In this document: positions 1 through 13,900 of the stretch, piece by piece | How positions within the stretch are numbered: the stretch's first letter is position 1 | Layout of the letters: every line of letters starts with the position of its first letter | Source: Casuarius casuarius | Taxonomy: Eukaryota > Chordata > Aves > Casuariiformes > Casuariidae | DNA: 64,000 nt | Direction of reading: 5' to 3' | Assembly (NCBI GenBank): GCA_003342895.1 | Contig: PTFA01000395.1 | Span: 444,394-508,393 of the forward strand | The notes under the pieces: generated by a model | What the model saw: the letters and a program-made list of their open reading frames with translations, nothing else | What the model was told of the DNA's origin: nothing | The model's database searches: none | Translations under genes and position numbers: made by a program

Positions 1-1816
1 CTCCAGCGTCTCCACACAATGCAATGGAGACACTTGAAGGCTCTTGACAAGCACTCTCAGCTTGAAAATGTGCACATGGTGGTCTCCACCTGCGCTGGTG
101 TGGCTGGAGGCAGCAGTGTGGGGCACAAAGCCTTCTATGTACACTATTCCCCCTCGCCATTAAGTGACAGTTCTTTACTTTTTATGAATTCCAGCAAGGA
201 GATTTCTTCAGCCTCTCCCTTCTCCATCTTCCTCAGCATGCCAGACTCTGAGTTTGGGTCCTGGGGAGGGAGAGAAGAACAGCCTGCGGTGAGAGGGGAG
301 AACTTAAGTGTGGTTAGTACAGTCCAGGTAAGGAGCTAGGTTAGGGAGGGGTGATATTGCTATTTATCAGAGATGATCTTTTACCTCCTGCCAAGCCTGA
401 CAATGTGTTTGAGTTTGCTCAAAGACTCACTGCGACTATTCTATTGAACTCTATTGAGTAGAGCTGAAAGACAAAAATGCTTGTCCCATCCTGAGAGCTT
501 TAAAGAGCTTGGAGAGTTTTCCTCTCCTGAACCCTGACAGAAGTAAATACATCACTTTTTTAATTCTGCAAAAGGTCTGAAAATGAAATTTGGAGGTGGG
601 TCAGCTGAAGTCTCGTGTCCTCTAATTGTAATTATGAACTATTTTGGTTTTGATTTCAACCTTAAAAAATGATAATTAAGCTACTTCAAACAACAAACTA
701 TCTCTGAACCTAAACCATGGATCTTGGGTTTAAAAATGCTGAAATGGAGCATTTTGAAAATTTTACATCTTTTTTTGTTTTAATGGGAAATTTGTCTCTT
801 TTCTTCATCATTTTTCCAAAGAAAAAGCACATTTTTCAAACACCCCTGTCTGACTTTTTTCCAGCACTTTGCTTTGAGCAGAGGTTCTCTATGCTGATGA
901 CCTTGCTAATGTCAGCGGAGTGTAACCTTGCAGAGGACTGGGCAGTGGGGTGTTAAGATACAGCCTTTGCCAGCAGATTGGAGCACAACCAGTGAGGGTA
1001 CCCCAGAAGGATCTAGTCACCAAGCATAGACCCCAAGAAGCCATCTAGCCATCCCCTCCCAGGTCTACCAAAAACCTTCTCAAAAAATGCTGTCTAATTT
1101 TATCTTAGGAGCTTGTAATGCTGGAGCTTACGCAGCTTTGTTCTGCTAGAGGAAATCACACCAGTGCTCAGCTGGCCTGCATGTAAGACAGACTTCCACA
1201 TGAGTCTTTCAGAGTTTTCCATTCACGTAATGGAAGCTCATCCCATCTGCTTTGTATCTGGCCATACTCTTCAGCTGAGCAGTTTCACGGCCAGGCTGTA
1301 TGACATATGGCGCTCCTCAGTCTGTCCAGCGCTCTGAACCAACAGCAGCTTCCCCTGCTCTGCTGGTGGATGGCAGTGCCAGGATGGATGGACTCGTTCT
1401 ACCATAGTTTAAGGTCCATGACAGAGTGACTCTCAGCAAGCCTGTTGAGACCAGGGCCAGGCCGGCCACACAGAGCAGAGCCTGCGGGAATTCCACAGGA
1501 GGAGAGGGCAAACAGGAAAGGAGGCACAAGAAGGGATGCAGCTAGCAGGAAAGGTGCAAGCTCTGCTTTTTGCCTACGGAGCTGTGGCAGTTCTGGCTTT
1601 GACATTTATGGTGAGAGAATGAAGGGCCCTGCCCCTCATCTGCTACAGGAATGGAGCTTTTTTGAAAGATTTTTCACTTGTGAGTAATTACAAACTCACG
1701 TCAGAAAGGTTCCTGTACTCTCTTCCTCCCCCGCATCCATCTCCTCTAGGGGCAGGTATTCCCACCCAGAGCACAACTCTGGCAAGATGTCTGGCCCTCC
1801 AGAGCTTGGGTCTTAC
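1..1816 (-). other. SLCO2A1 intron 6 (partial)
   Basis: Intronic sequence downstream of exon 6 in gene sense. No exon resembling the next SLCO2A1 exon is found. Bases 717-850 are rich in AAAATTTT- and TTTTTCCA-like tracts, similar in style to the blocks in intron 4 and at 48.8-50 kb. Confidence 0.85.
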
Positions 1817-1950
1817 CTCTCCTCTGAGCATGTACCGAGGGAAAAAGAAATAAGGAATGGAGGTGACCACCAAGCAGCCTGAGGAGATCAACAGGCCTAG
1901 CCACCAGGCTCCGATCCACCGCTGGTCCTTCGGTGTCAGACTCACTGTGG
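1817..1950 (-). CDS. SLCO2A1: SLCO2A1 exon 6 (residues 238-282), with OATP signature
   Basis: The exon is 134 bases, phase 1 to phase 0. It contains the OATP superfamily signature D-x-R-W-(I/V)-G-A-W-W-x-G-(F/L)-L, here [13 protein letters not shown] at residues 246-258. The rest of membrane span 6 ([17 protein letters not shown]) follows, then the start of the large cytoplasmic loop (RYMLRGE). The acceptor is TCTTGCAG|CC and the donor GGAGAG|GTAAGA. The next exon, which in human starts RAPATADEARK, is not found in bases 1-1816. Confidence 0.97.
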
Positions 1951-4900
1951 CTGCAAGACACAAGGACCCATCATGAGAGCTGTTTCTGCATGTCTTAACA
2001 GCAAAAAGGGCAAACTGTCCATTCAAATGTGGACCAGTGGAGCACAAAGGGTTGGTATGGGCCTGTGTGTGGCACAGTCCCTTCTACACCAGTTGCCTTC
2101 TGTGCAGATGGACAGAAGTGGAGCTCCCACCAGTGTTCATAATGGGTGCAAGATCAACCATGGGTGCTGCATACCTGTGGGTCCCTTCACTTGGCTAGAT
2201 GTGGTCGTGTTTTTGCTACCTTTCCTCTAGCAAGGGAACTATCCTGCCACTCCTTATCCAAACCACACCGAGTTTCACAAGTGCATGTAGGACAAATTTA
2301 GTTAGCCAAAATATGTGGATGGCACAGATTCAAGTATTCCCTGTCAAGCCAGTCAGCGATGCAGTGATTATGGGGGCCTCACTCTATACCTCTTTGCCTC
2401 AGGCACATGGTTTGTTTGGAATGTGGCTGGCTACAGAGATTGTCTAGTGAAGATGGGGATTGGAAAATTGCTCAGCCACTTTCTTGGAAATAATTCCTCT
2501 CCCATTGTTCCAGCCTTGGTAACTGTCTGCTTGCAGAGATCAAGGGAAGGACCTGTGCTGGTGGAAGAGCATTTTTAATGAGAGCAATTTCCGAGTGGAT
2601 AAACCTCCAGGCACTCACACCCTTCTCCGGAAAAAGGAGGAGAGATGAGAGCCATTCCATCCCCAACACAGACATCCTTCAGATGGGCCAGCGTTACTCA
2701 CGGGAGGTCGAAAGATTGCTTGGCTTGGCATGGAGAGCGCATCTCCCCATTGTTAGGATTTTACGAGTGGAAAAGGAACAAACAGTAGTCTCAGGCCTTT
2801 GCTGGTCCGTGCAGGCTTCCTGCCAGGCAGGAATAACCCGGGGTGCGGCATGAGAGGAGCCCACACCCCGCCAAAACAATCGCCTGACTTCCCCAAACAG
2901 GACCAATCCACTCCGGGTGCAGACGTCATCACGGAGCGACCACACAGAGACTGCTAAATCTGTCTGTCGCCACAAGGACCAAGCCAAGGCTTTTTTGCCA
3001 TTTCCTGCTTTGGATTCATTTATTATTCTTATCAGGCACCAGACAAAAATGTCACACGGGCTCTGATCTCTTTATGGAAACACAGGAAAAGCCACATTAA
3101 TGATGAAGCTGGGGAGAATTCTTTAGTGATTAAGTTACCAGAAATCATAAGCACGCACCGCAGATAAAGAAAATAAGCCCTGTGGCAGGGCGCTGACCTG
3201 GTCCCACTCTCTACAGAGGCTGTGTGCTGATGAAGGGTGGAGGAGAGCATGCTGAGCAGATTCGAGCCTCCCTGTGCACACTTAGGGCAATGGCTGCCAA
3301 TGGTAGTCTTCTCCCTCCCAGGACACTTCACTACTGTCTCTGCTCCTCTCCACTGTGCTAGAATAATGCAACACTTTCTCAGCATGGTGGCAGCAGGCAC
3401 ATTTCAGCAGTGACAGGCAGTATTTCAGTTCGGCACAATCCGTGATTAAGATGTGAGACCATCCCCAACGCTGGACTCTGCCTCAACAGCAACTGCAGGT
3501 ATAAGCTACAGCCATCCGCAGCCTTCTTCGGGGAGACAGAGTGGATAAGCACACTCAGTAGTGCTATTCCAGGCCAGGTCTTTCCAGGAAAGTGGGTTTT
3601 GTGAGTCACTGGAGCAAGGCACATGCTCCTGCCACCAGTCATTTCAGAATGACGTTCTGATTCACAGAGGGCTGTTAGAAAGTCCAGCACTACCTGGGAA
3701 ATACTCACCAATGTCAACTCTTCCAATATCCACAAAAAGCCGCAGCACCACAGATCCCAGCAAATATCCAAAAGCAGGGCCAAACACTGCGATGGAGAAT
3801 AGGATGGCTAAAAGGAGGGGAAAGAACCAGCGTAAGTAAGCCATTACTGAGGGAACAATAGCTTCACTGCAGATATGGCATTTGTCTTCCTATGTAAAGC
3901 AGGGAAGACATCACAACATGCAGAAGACAGAAATCATCTTTTATTGAGTGACAGATGATGAACAGCTCCCCGCTGTTCATATACTGAATGTGCTGTTTAT
4001 CCAACAGTGTTAGATGTTAGACAGGTACCTGCCTTTCAAAGAAAGCTTCTCTGCTCTACTAGGATCAAAGCTTTGCTGATGTGCTCAAAGTTTGCAGCTA
4101 TGCTTTCAGTATCAGTGGTTCACCATGACAAACTGGGATACACAGAGAAGAGCAGGAAGGTGAACTCCTGGGCTTCTGCAAGTGATGGAGGCCTTTGCCT
4201 CCCACAGAAGGCAAAGGAAACAAAGTGGTCTCAGTCCTTAAAGCTGAGTGAAAGTATTTGGTCAAAGCTTTGGGGGAGGAGGGGAAAGATGCTAATTTGG
4301 GGACAGCAAAAATTTAATAAATTAGCCTCAGTTCTCCAGAATTTTCAAAAAATTCCATTTTTGAAATGAATTTTCAAAATTTTGAAAAGAATTGAAAATT
4401 CTTTCAATTGAAAATTGAAAAAAATCTGAAAAGAATTTTCAAAAATTTCCATTTTCAAAAAACATATGCAAGAACTAACATTGAAGGTCAAAGTGTTTCC
4501 TTTTTACTTCTTTGGAATGAAATGATTCAAGTTTCCTACCTGGAAGAAGCTCTTTACATGACCCTTTTAAAATATTCAGAAGGAAGAGGTTTGCTCAAGT
4601 TGCAATGACCATTTCTATGTTGGGCTGTTGCTGAGCAGAGAGTTCTGCTCACCCCCATCCAAGTCGCTCCCCCTCCTCCCCCAAGTTGAATCGCTTGCTC
4701 TGCAAGCACAGCCCAGTACCTGCAAATTCCAGAAAATCTCTGAACTCATGAAAATTAAAGCCTTGGGCTTCCCCCCAGCAAACTATACAATCCCACCCCT
4801 ATTCACCAGAATGGTCATGTAGCATCTTAGCTTTAAGCAAGTAGCCAAGTCCAGCTGAAGCCAGTGAGACTTACACAATATGGATGCCTTTTGCTGGCCT

Positions 4901-7900
4901 GGGGCCTATGTGCATGTTACATATGAAGACATCTGATCTCACTGCTATGCCTGAGCTATGCTCCTATTTTAAAAGCAGTATTCCCAAATAGGCAAGGTAA
5001 TGTTTTTGTTTCTAGAATAGAAAGCTAAGTATTTAAGAGCAGAGTTTTTATAAAAACAGTATTTAACTTCATACATGATTAAACAGTCGTGTTCCTTGTC
5101 ATAAGAAAATACTGAGACCTAGAATATAACAAGATTCAAAAGGTAATGGTATTTACATTGTATCGAGATAATCTAGACTTGCAGTAGCTATACCCTCCAG
5201 CAGGGACATTCCTGTGGCCCTAAAATTACCACCTGTATCTAAACAGCTTTTATGACAAAGAACAAACCAACCCCATTTTCCTTCATCTTCAGAATCTGCA
5301 GCTCTGAGAATCCAGTGGGTGCTGAAAGGTCCTTGGGCTGCTGATTCCTCACCACAAAGGGAAGATAAGTTTGTTTTGATCAGGCAGTATCTTGGGAACC
5401 AAGCCTCACACCCTTAGCTGCTTCCAAGGGAAGCAATGGTGGCCAGATTTTCAGAAGAGCTCCAGTTTTCCCTAGAAAGCACGGCTGCCAATCTTAGCCT
5501 CCGGTGAGCTCAGCATACAAGAGAGGGGTGCCACAAGTGCCAAACCCTTAATGAAAACATGACCTTGCTAATGGGTGCTGAGCAGATGAGATAAATGGGT
5601 TTCCTGCAGTTCTCTGCAATGAAACAACACCTACAAATGAGAACTCCTACTGTCCTTTCTCCCTGCCAAGGGTTATTCTAAGCCACTTCTTGAGAAAAAG
5701 TGAAAAAGGAAGAAAAACAAGTACTGGAAATAAGCAGTCTCCTGCCCTCATTTTGCCAGAAAAAAATTATTCGAGCTGAGAGAAGCAAAGCTTACCCGCA
5801 CGGGAAACTTTCTCCAGAGATCTTACTTGGTTTGGCAGCCCTTTCCAGCAGGAGTCTGGAGCAAAATATGCCTGGGTGGGTCTGAAGACCCAGCCAAGCA
5901 CTTCAGCATTTGTTCAAAGCCTGTCCTTGGGAGTCTAATCCCAAAGGCTTTCCCTTCTCCTTAAATGTTTACTTTATTTTGGAATATCCAATTTTGACTC
6001 TTAAATCACTCTGATGCCTTTGGCTGCTTCAAAGATATTGTTCAGCACAAAGAGGAATCAGGTTCTTAAATAGTTTACAAATTGAACTGGAAGATCATGT
6101 GGGGGCTCCAGGCCCAGCTGGGCTCTACCATTCACGAAAAGATTCACGGTTTAACGTGTAAGCTAACACCTACTTCTACGGGATCAGAAATCCTCCTGCG
6201 TTTGGAACCTGTCTCTTGGAGGGACTGGTGGCTGATTCCATGGCAACAATGTCAACTTTGAAGCCTTGCTTCAAAACCTGCATTAATTGTACGGTGTGTG
6301 GCTCCTGTAGCCTGTCATGTCTCTGGCCAAAGCATAATAAATAGATGCTAAATAAGAGCAGGAGAAGGCCTCTTAGAAGATTTTCTTACTACTTTCCCTC
6401 ATGAATGGCACCATGTTTTCACAGATACTAAAGCGAGGGAGAAATTCTAGCTCATTCATCTCTTCTGGACACGCACCTGGCCTGAACCAGCTACACCTAT
6501 GCTCCTATTCAGTTATACTCCTATGTGGGCTTCCTAACGCCCATACCATAAATATAACCCTGCAGAGAACAAGGGGACTAACAAGGNGGGAGGCAGCCCA
6601 ACATTTTAATGGGGAGAACCTCATCTGAGTCCCACTGGATGCTCAGTGGGAAGNCACACCATAAGGAATTGTCATAATGTGGTAGCAAACCTTTGTTAGA
6701 GCTGCCATTCTCGTTAGAGCTGTGATTGCTATGATTCTGTTGGTTCTTTGGGGACACAGGGCTAAGAAGGNCCTCACTGCACATTCGTCTGCTCAGAATC
6801 TCTAATCTTTTTCAAGTACTATGTTTAACAGGTCTCTGCCTCAAATACACAATGCCAGGAAATGTGGAAACTTGAGAACCTGCAGTTTTAAGCAGTGTGT
6901 GGGTAAATCTGTCTAGTAGAGTTGGTTAAAAGTAATCTTTTTTCCCTAAGGAAGTTNAAGTCTTGCTGGTGGACTGCAAAAACCAAAATGTCTAGGTACA
7001 CTTGATTCTGCCTCAGAATCAAACCCGGATGAGATCAGAGAATCACAGAATAACAGAACAGTTGAGGTTGGAAGGCACCTCTGGAGATCATCTGGTCCCA
7101 CCCCTCTGCTCAAGCAGATCAGTTAGAGCAGGTTGCCCAGGACCATGCCAGTCGGATTTTGAATATCTCCAAGGATGGAGACTCCACAACCTGTCTGGGC
7201 AACCTGTTCCAGCGTTCAGCCACCCTCACAGTAAAGAAGTGTTTCGTGTTCGAGTGGAGTTCTCTGTGTTTCGTTTTGTGCCCACTGTCTCCCATCCTGT
7301 CACTGCGCACCACTGNGAAGAGTCTGGCCCTATCATCTTCTTTACACCCTCCAATCAAAAATTATAAACATTGATAAAAGCAACCCTTTATCCTCCTCCT
7401 TCTCCAGGCTCAACNGCCCCAGCTCTCTCAGGCTCTTCAGTCCTTTAGTTATCTTTGTGGCCCCTCGCTGCACTTGCTCCCACATCAGGTTCCNTCATCT
7501 CCTGCCTTTCAGTTCTGTGGCCTGGGGCAGTGGTGGACCTTGGGAGAGATGTTATCCAAGNGCCTTCTATATCCATTGCCCTCTCTGTTTTTGTCCAGAC
7601 CGTACAAGGTCTGGTGTTACAAGGTGTTAAAGGAAAATTGGAGCCTATGGCTGCCAAACTACACCTCCACTGAGTGATAACAAGGTTAAAACTGAGGTTT
7701 TCTGGTTTGTTTATCTGCTTATTTGCAGATTTGCTTATCTGTCAATTTACTGAAATAATCTGTGGGAAGCAGTCTCTTTTTTTGTGGAGAATGTTACTGT
7801 TGAAAAGTCTGTTGAAAAGTCTGTATTTCTCTGCTAAACCCTAGTGGGCAAATTGTCACCAGCCCTAATCTTGCTCTGAAGCTCATTCCCCGCAGTGAAT

Positions 7901-10900
7901 TGCTGCCCACACACCTACTCTTGCCCAGAGCAATAATATTCCCTGTCCCTGCACTGCAGCCCTAGCCTGTCTCCTGGAGGGCAGCAGATTCATCTCCAAA
8001 TAAGCATCTCTCCATTTCAGCTCTAAGGTCTGGAGGACAGCGAATCTGCAATGAAATAACATAAAACAATTGTCCTGCTTCAGCAGCAGAGGGATCTTTC
8101 TACTTACCAACATACAGAGGCGAATTGTTGGCTTCTGCAAAGTCATCTACATAGGATATCCCAAANGGTTGTATGGGAACTGTCCCGATTCCAGCCAACA
8201 GTTGGGCGATGACCATCATTGCCCATATACTGCTGGCCTCCTTCTGGGGATCCTGAGTGGTGTTTGGACACACAAACTTATTCTCTGCATAACAGAGTTC
8301 AGCTTGGATCTGGCTCTTGTTACCTGGAATGAAAAAAAAAAAGAACATTATAACCATTGGCATGTTGCCTGCTTTCTCCTTTCTGACCCTACCCCTGAAT
8401 CACCTCCGCTCAGAGGGGAATCATGGTGAACTAGCTGAAAGAACTAGTTCAGGCTAACCCTAGTTCCCAACTCCCCTTCTGCAATGCTGCCTTTAACTTT
8501 GCTCCATTATTATGTGGCCTGACAAGCAGTTATGGTGCACGAGTGGCAGGAATGTCAGCATTGCTGCCAGTTTGTGGAAGCCCATCTCCTTCCATTTCCA
8601 TCAGCTCTGGGAGCAGATCTGCACCGTGAGCCAGAAGTTGCATTCTTGTTCCCAAAATCTGAAGGCTGTACTAAATGCCTTAATTTCTAGGTACCAGGAA
8701 TCTCCCAAATTTCCTGAATAGTCACGCATTATTGGAGTTCAGCTGAACTCGCTCATTTTAATCATTAGTTATCATCACCTTTCCATTCCTTTGCAGCATT
8801 ATATTGAGGTCAGTGTAGCAAATGAACAGAGTATGATTTTTATCAAACTTTTCAGGCTAGACTGATTAGAGAAGAAGGAAGCAAAGTAATTTCTCCTGCG
8901 TGCTGTGACTGTGCAGGTGAAAGGTCTACCCAAAGTCCAGCTCCAGCAAGTCACATTTCAGCTGTCAGCAGAGGATGAAAAGTTCTTCATAAAAGTTGAA
9001 GTAAAGCTGGGCTCAGCCAGCTGACATAAGCTTTTGGATGGACTGTGTCAAAGTCAGTGGAAAAGCATAAATATTCATGGATGTAAAAACCCGTTTCTCA
9101 CGCAAAATAAAGGCGTTACAGAGCAAACAGAACGATCCTGGTCTTTTAATATTAGCTTTTTTCATCTGGCTTTTTTTTATTTGTAATTGTTTCTACATTC
9201 CTATCACATCTTTCTAGTTAAAGAAATAACTGTGGATTTTCTACACTTCTGAGCAAATAGAAACAAAACAAAAACAAATATTTGTCAGGTGATTAAGGGT
9301 TTTCATTGGCATAATATGGCAGCACATTCCTAATAGTAGGTCACCACAAAAATCGTTATGTAAGTTTATTTGAAGCAGTGCTTGTCTGAAGAGGCTGGGG
9401 TTTTTTTTTTTTCAGAAAGAATGAGCCTCCTTTGCTAATAAAGATTTTACTGTAATGAAAAGTGAGAGCCACAGAAGCCTCTCATGCCAAATTGCATGTT
9501 GTGGAACGAGGCCATTCTCGGTTTAATGAAGACAGTGATACATTCAAAACCCAAGCCATGACTCGTTTTCTCTGTCAGCAATCTTTGTTCCCTCATGGTA
9601 CCTGGGCAGAAACNCGGAGGAATGCACCCTCGGATGGCCAAGCTGCCAAGTCTCTGTTGCCCTCANAGCTCAAGAGCAGCTCAGGTCCTTTTAAAGCAAG
9701 GACCATAATTCCTCACATCATCCTTGCAGTCAGGACATTAGGAGGTTTTCATCCTGTTCAAGGCATCTCATTGCAATACTAACTCNTAATAACCAACTGT
9801 GCCAGCCCCTCATCCATCTGGTACACCTGCCACAACGGTCACCTGCAAATGCCCTGCCAAGCGGGATGTGGATCTCACCACTAGCCGGATGGTGACAGCA
9901 AAGGGCATTAATGGATTCGGGCCATTGTCAGCATTATGGCAGGGCCATCCACACTGTGTGCTTGGAGCCTGGTAGCTGAAGATACGCGTTAATGGCTACT
10001 CTCCAAAGCANTCATGTGGGTGTCCTTAGGCTCCCTTGATTCCTGCTCCTTGGGGTGAGGAAAGAGAGTCCTGATACCATTTCATATCACAAGTCGTATC
10101 ACTGGTGTGAACAACAGCATGACTAAAGGCAGTTTCATGAGGCACTGGCTTGCCTGGGGCTCAGACCAGCTTCCTGCATGACAGCATTAGTCATAGCAGC
10201 CACAAAGACAGGGTGAGGTGCATGCTTCAGCCCAAGCGTGCAAATCAGTCTATGCAAATGCCCAGGCTAACCACACAGCCCCGCCCAGAGAAAGAAGGCA
10301 GGCAGCTGTGCCAGCACCACACTGGGACCAGCATGGGGTTGCATATAAACACATATGTCTCCAGGCAGGGAGGCAGGATGATTCGTGTAGCTTTGACTTG
10401 TTTCCTTAATGATAAAGAGCAGCCCTTGTCACAAATCCTGACCACTTCATAGCCTGACTAATGAATTTAAAGTCTCCTTCTCTTAAGCTGTTGGAAAACT
10501 TGGCATTCAATGCTTGATCCACTCCCCAAACTCAAAAAAAAAACAATCAGACCTTTGGGTTTTGGGAGAAGGGAGGCAGCTGCAAGCCAGCAGAGAGCTG
10601 GTTTTCATATTTCTGAGTGAACTCTGGAATGCTTTCAGCCCCACACTGGGCCATCATTTTTAAGTGTTTCATAGAGTCTGGGCTGCAGATCAGCTCTGAT
10701 GGTGCCAACTTTCCCAGAGCAGACTTGAGGTGGGATAACAAAGCAAGAGGGCTTCTAATCCTTTGGTAGGAGCAGAGATCATCAGATACATATGAGCATC
10801 TTTCTCCTAGCTGTGCCTTGCTCCCTATCCAAGATTTGAATCCTGTTGTGCTGGATGATGTATAGACAGACTAAGGAAGACTCCCACTCTGATAAACTCA

Positions 10901-13900
10901 TGACCTAACTAGAGAAAGCAACTTTCTTAAGGCCACCCAGCAGCTCCATGGCAAAGCTGAGGCTCCCTTCCCCAGAGTATTGAGCTAACATTCAATGCAT
11001 GTGACCCAAAACTTTTTCAGGAGAATTAATCTTCTCACTAGAAGNGCAGATTTTCTCTGGCTGGCACTGCTAAAACCTCTGCCATTCCTCTCTGTGCCAC
11101 AGGCACAGAGAGAGAGGCTTGGCAAAGAGACGAAGTAACTTAAAAGCCTAAGTCCCATTTTCAAAAGTGGCAGGCCTTGAGGAGACTGAGGCTCATTGTC
11201 ATCCCAAGGATTTAGGGGCTGAAGTCACCCTGGAAACCTGAAGTCATCCTTGCATATAATGTAGACACTTCTGAGTATTGCACTCTGCATGGAAATTGGA
11301 GCTGTCATCATGCACACCAGCCTGTTACCAAAGCCTGCCTTGGTTAAATCAGTAGCCCTTCTTAGTATAGATCGTATGACCTACTGGCTACTGCAGGAGA
11401 GGCATCAGGGACAGACAGTCTAAATTCTGCTTTATCACCAATGTGTTGCTCAGCTGCAGGGAGACAACTTCATTTCTCATGTTTTAATTTCTCTGTGACT
11501 CAAATGAAGAAAACAGTACTTTCCTATCCTTTGCAAAAAGGCTTTGATCTATAGGTGAAACACCAACTGCATTTGCATTCAGCTTGGGGCTCAGCAAGGC
11601 TGCAGGTCACGTGGGCACCTAGCTNCTGGGGGAGGAATTTGCAGTCTTTTCTCTGGCACCACCACAGCTCTCAGTCACCTGAACTGAGACCATCAAGAGC
11701 AACAGCTGTTGTCACACAGCAAAACCAGGAGAAAGGAAAAGGGGTCCAAACCATAGCCAATGTGACAAGGCATACACACTCATCCACACTATACTTTCAG
11801 ATCTGTCAGATGAATTGCTTTGGCCTGAGAGCACATGAAGACTGACGCACAGTGCCATAGCTATTAATTTCTCGAACAGATAAAGGCCATCCAAACAGGA
11901 CTGATATGGCCAGGACTGTTCTGGTACAAATCCAGCTCAGCATTCAGGTAGCACAAAGCCTCCATGGGCAAGGCACTGCAGNGCCTGCAGCCTGCAGTCT
12001 GCTGCAGGGGGACTGGAGGAAGGCAGAAAGCTTTGAGCCCCCAGGAAGCACACCATCGCCCCAGAGAAGCCAGAAGTGAAGTGACTTGTTCACAGTCACA
12101 TGGGACATCAATAGCAGAAAGAGCATCTCCTGCATCCCAGGGCTTCTGTCCTAGTCTGCCGCCCCAGAGGCAAGTCTGTGTATCATGTTTCACATTCTCT
12201 CTTCAGCTGGCTTTTTGCATAGCTGAATGACATTTCATCATTAATAATGATGCTGTCAGCAGTTTTAAGTCATGAAGTCATGAAGTTTTAGAGCTGCAGC
12301 TGGGATACTTTTGATGCCATGGAAAGCAAATCTGCTTCCAGGACGCTAAGGAGCNGGTTGGAAGGACATGCATGGCCTGTGCAGAAAGCAGGAACATAGT
12401 ATGCTTAGGTGTCCAAAGAGAGGAGGGCTTAGCCAGGAGAGAAATAGATTAAAAATAATGGGTTAAGCCAGTAACATGATTAACTTTCAAAGCAAACATG
12501 TATTATAACTATGTCATAATTTCCATGTTGGAAGATATGCTTCCCTCACTTAACATGGAGCCCTTTCACAAATATTCCTGAGGGTGGCATGTCCATGTGG
12601 GATGCTCTCTACCTCACATATTACTGCTGAGGACATCAGCCCTATAGCAAGCTCCTTGTGCAGTTGTTGGAGGAAGAGGTGTCTTGACAGCCTCCAGAGA
12701 GATCCTGTCCTGCTTAACTTGAAAAACAGACTTAGGTGGAGAGATACTCCCTCTGGAGGCCTTCAGAAGCATCTGTGGGNAATTTAAGTACTTCACCATA
12801 GCAATTGAACTTGTCACTTGAAACTGTGGCTCAGATAACACGCCCAGAGGAGACAGAAGGGATCCCACATGTAACTGTTGCNTCCAAAAGACGTTGCAAA
12901 ACTATNTTGAAATCAGACTTAAAATAGAAAATACCTTCCTTAAATCTTTCCCTCCAAACACTNTGCTTGAATTCAGTGTATACTGAATACAACCATTCCC
13001 CTGTTTTCAAGGAGGCATGGGAAACCCAGCCCAATGCAACTGTGGCCAGATTTGTTATGGAGAAAGTGATGACAATAAGAAGACTCAGTGGCCATACAGT
13101 TCTGTGGAGCGTGAGGTGATGATAAGAGATGAGGTGGACATCCTTATTTGCATTTAAGGTTACCTTCTAGTTGAAAATCACTTCTTTCTCTGACACGTGC
13201 AGGCAAGAAGGGCAGAGAGCAGTTGAAAAGTAAAAAGACAGATGGAAAATGGTAGGATCCACCAAGAATGATCTGATGGATTGCTACATCCTGATATGCA
13301 GGAGCTGATCTCCCAGTGTATGTACTTCTTACTCCCAGTTTTGCTCTCATGAAGCTGTTGGTCCTCAAACAAGCAAATGTGCTCCCTCAAATGTCCTATG
13401 CATCCACGAGACTTGACAGGAAAACAACAAGGATCAGAGGAGCAGGACTTCTGACTGGGTCAGCTAAAAACTGGCAGAGCACAGCACTCAAAGTGCCTGT
13501 AGAGGATGATGCTCAGAGTGTACATCTCTATGCCAAGACCCAGGCATGANGTTAGCCTTTGGTTGAAGCATCTAATCTGGTCCATGATGGCTACCAGCAT
13601 AATAAAAGGCCCTCTCAACTCACCTTGTCTACTGTGTTACCCATGCAGCTGGGACTGAATCAGAGAAGGCACATCAGCTGTGTTGTGCGGCTGTGTGTTA
13701 CAGACATCCCTTCCCTCCAGGCAGGAGTGGAGGCACTTACCCACACTCAGTGTGGTGTATTTGTAGGGGTCCGAGAGGAAGTGAGGAAGGGTCACCAGGA
13801 AAGCTCCAAGTGCGAGTAGCAGGCCCCCCACTCCTATCACCCGAGGGCGGTGAACTCGGCTGCCAAAGTAGCTGACAAAGATGATGAGGATGACATTGCC

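Larger units (their letters stand above)
3808..8107 (-). other. SLCO2A1 intron 4
   Basis: The intron is 4,300 bases. It holds the AT-rich palindromic block at 4332-4460 and the CR1 fragment at 7040-7482. The rest shows no recognised feature. Several single N bases (6587, 6654, 6771, 6957) mark uncertain base calls. Confidence 0.9.
8324..13740 (-). other. SLCO2A1 intron 3
   Basis: The intron is 5,417 bases. It holds MIR-like fragments near 10.9 and 12.1 kb, a short perfect hairpin at 11087-11112, and a fragment with AAGTCCCATTTTCAAAAGTG near 11.15 kb. Nothing else is recognised. Confidence 0.9.

Noticed and set aside
1..1816. Search for SLCO2A1 exon 7
   Set aside because: No minus-strand frame resembles the conserved segment that follows exon 6, so exon 7 lies outside the window.
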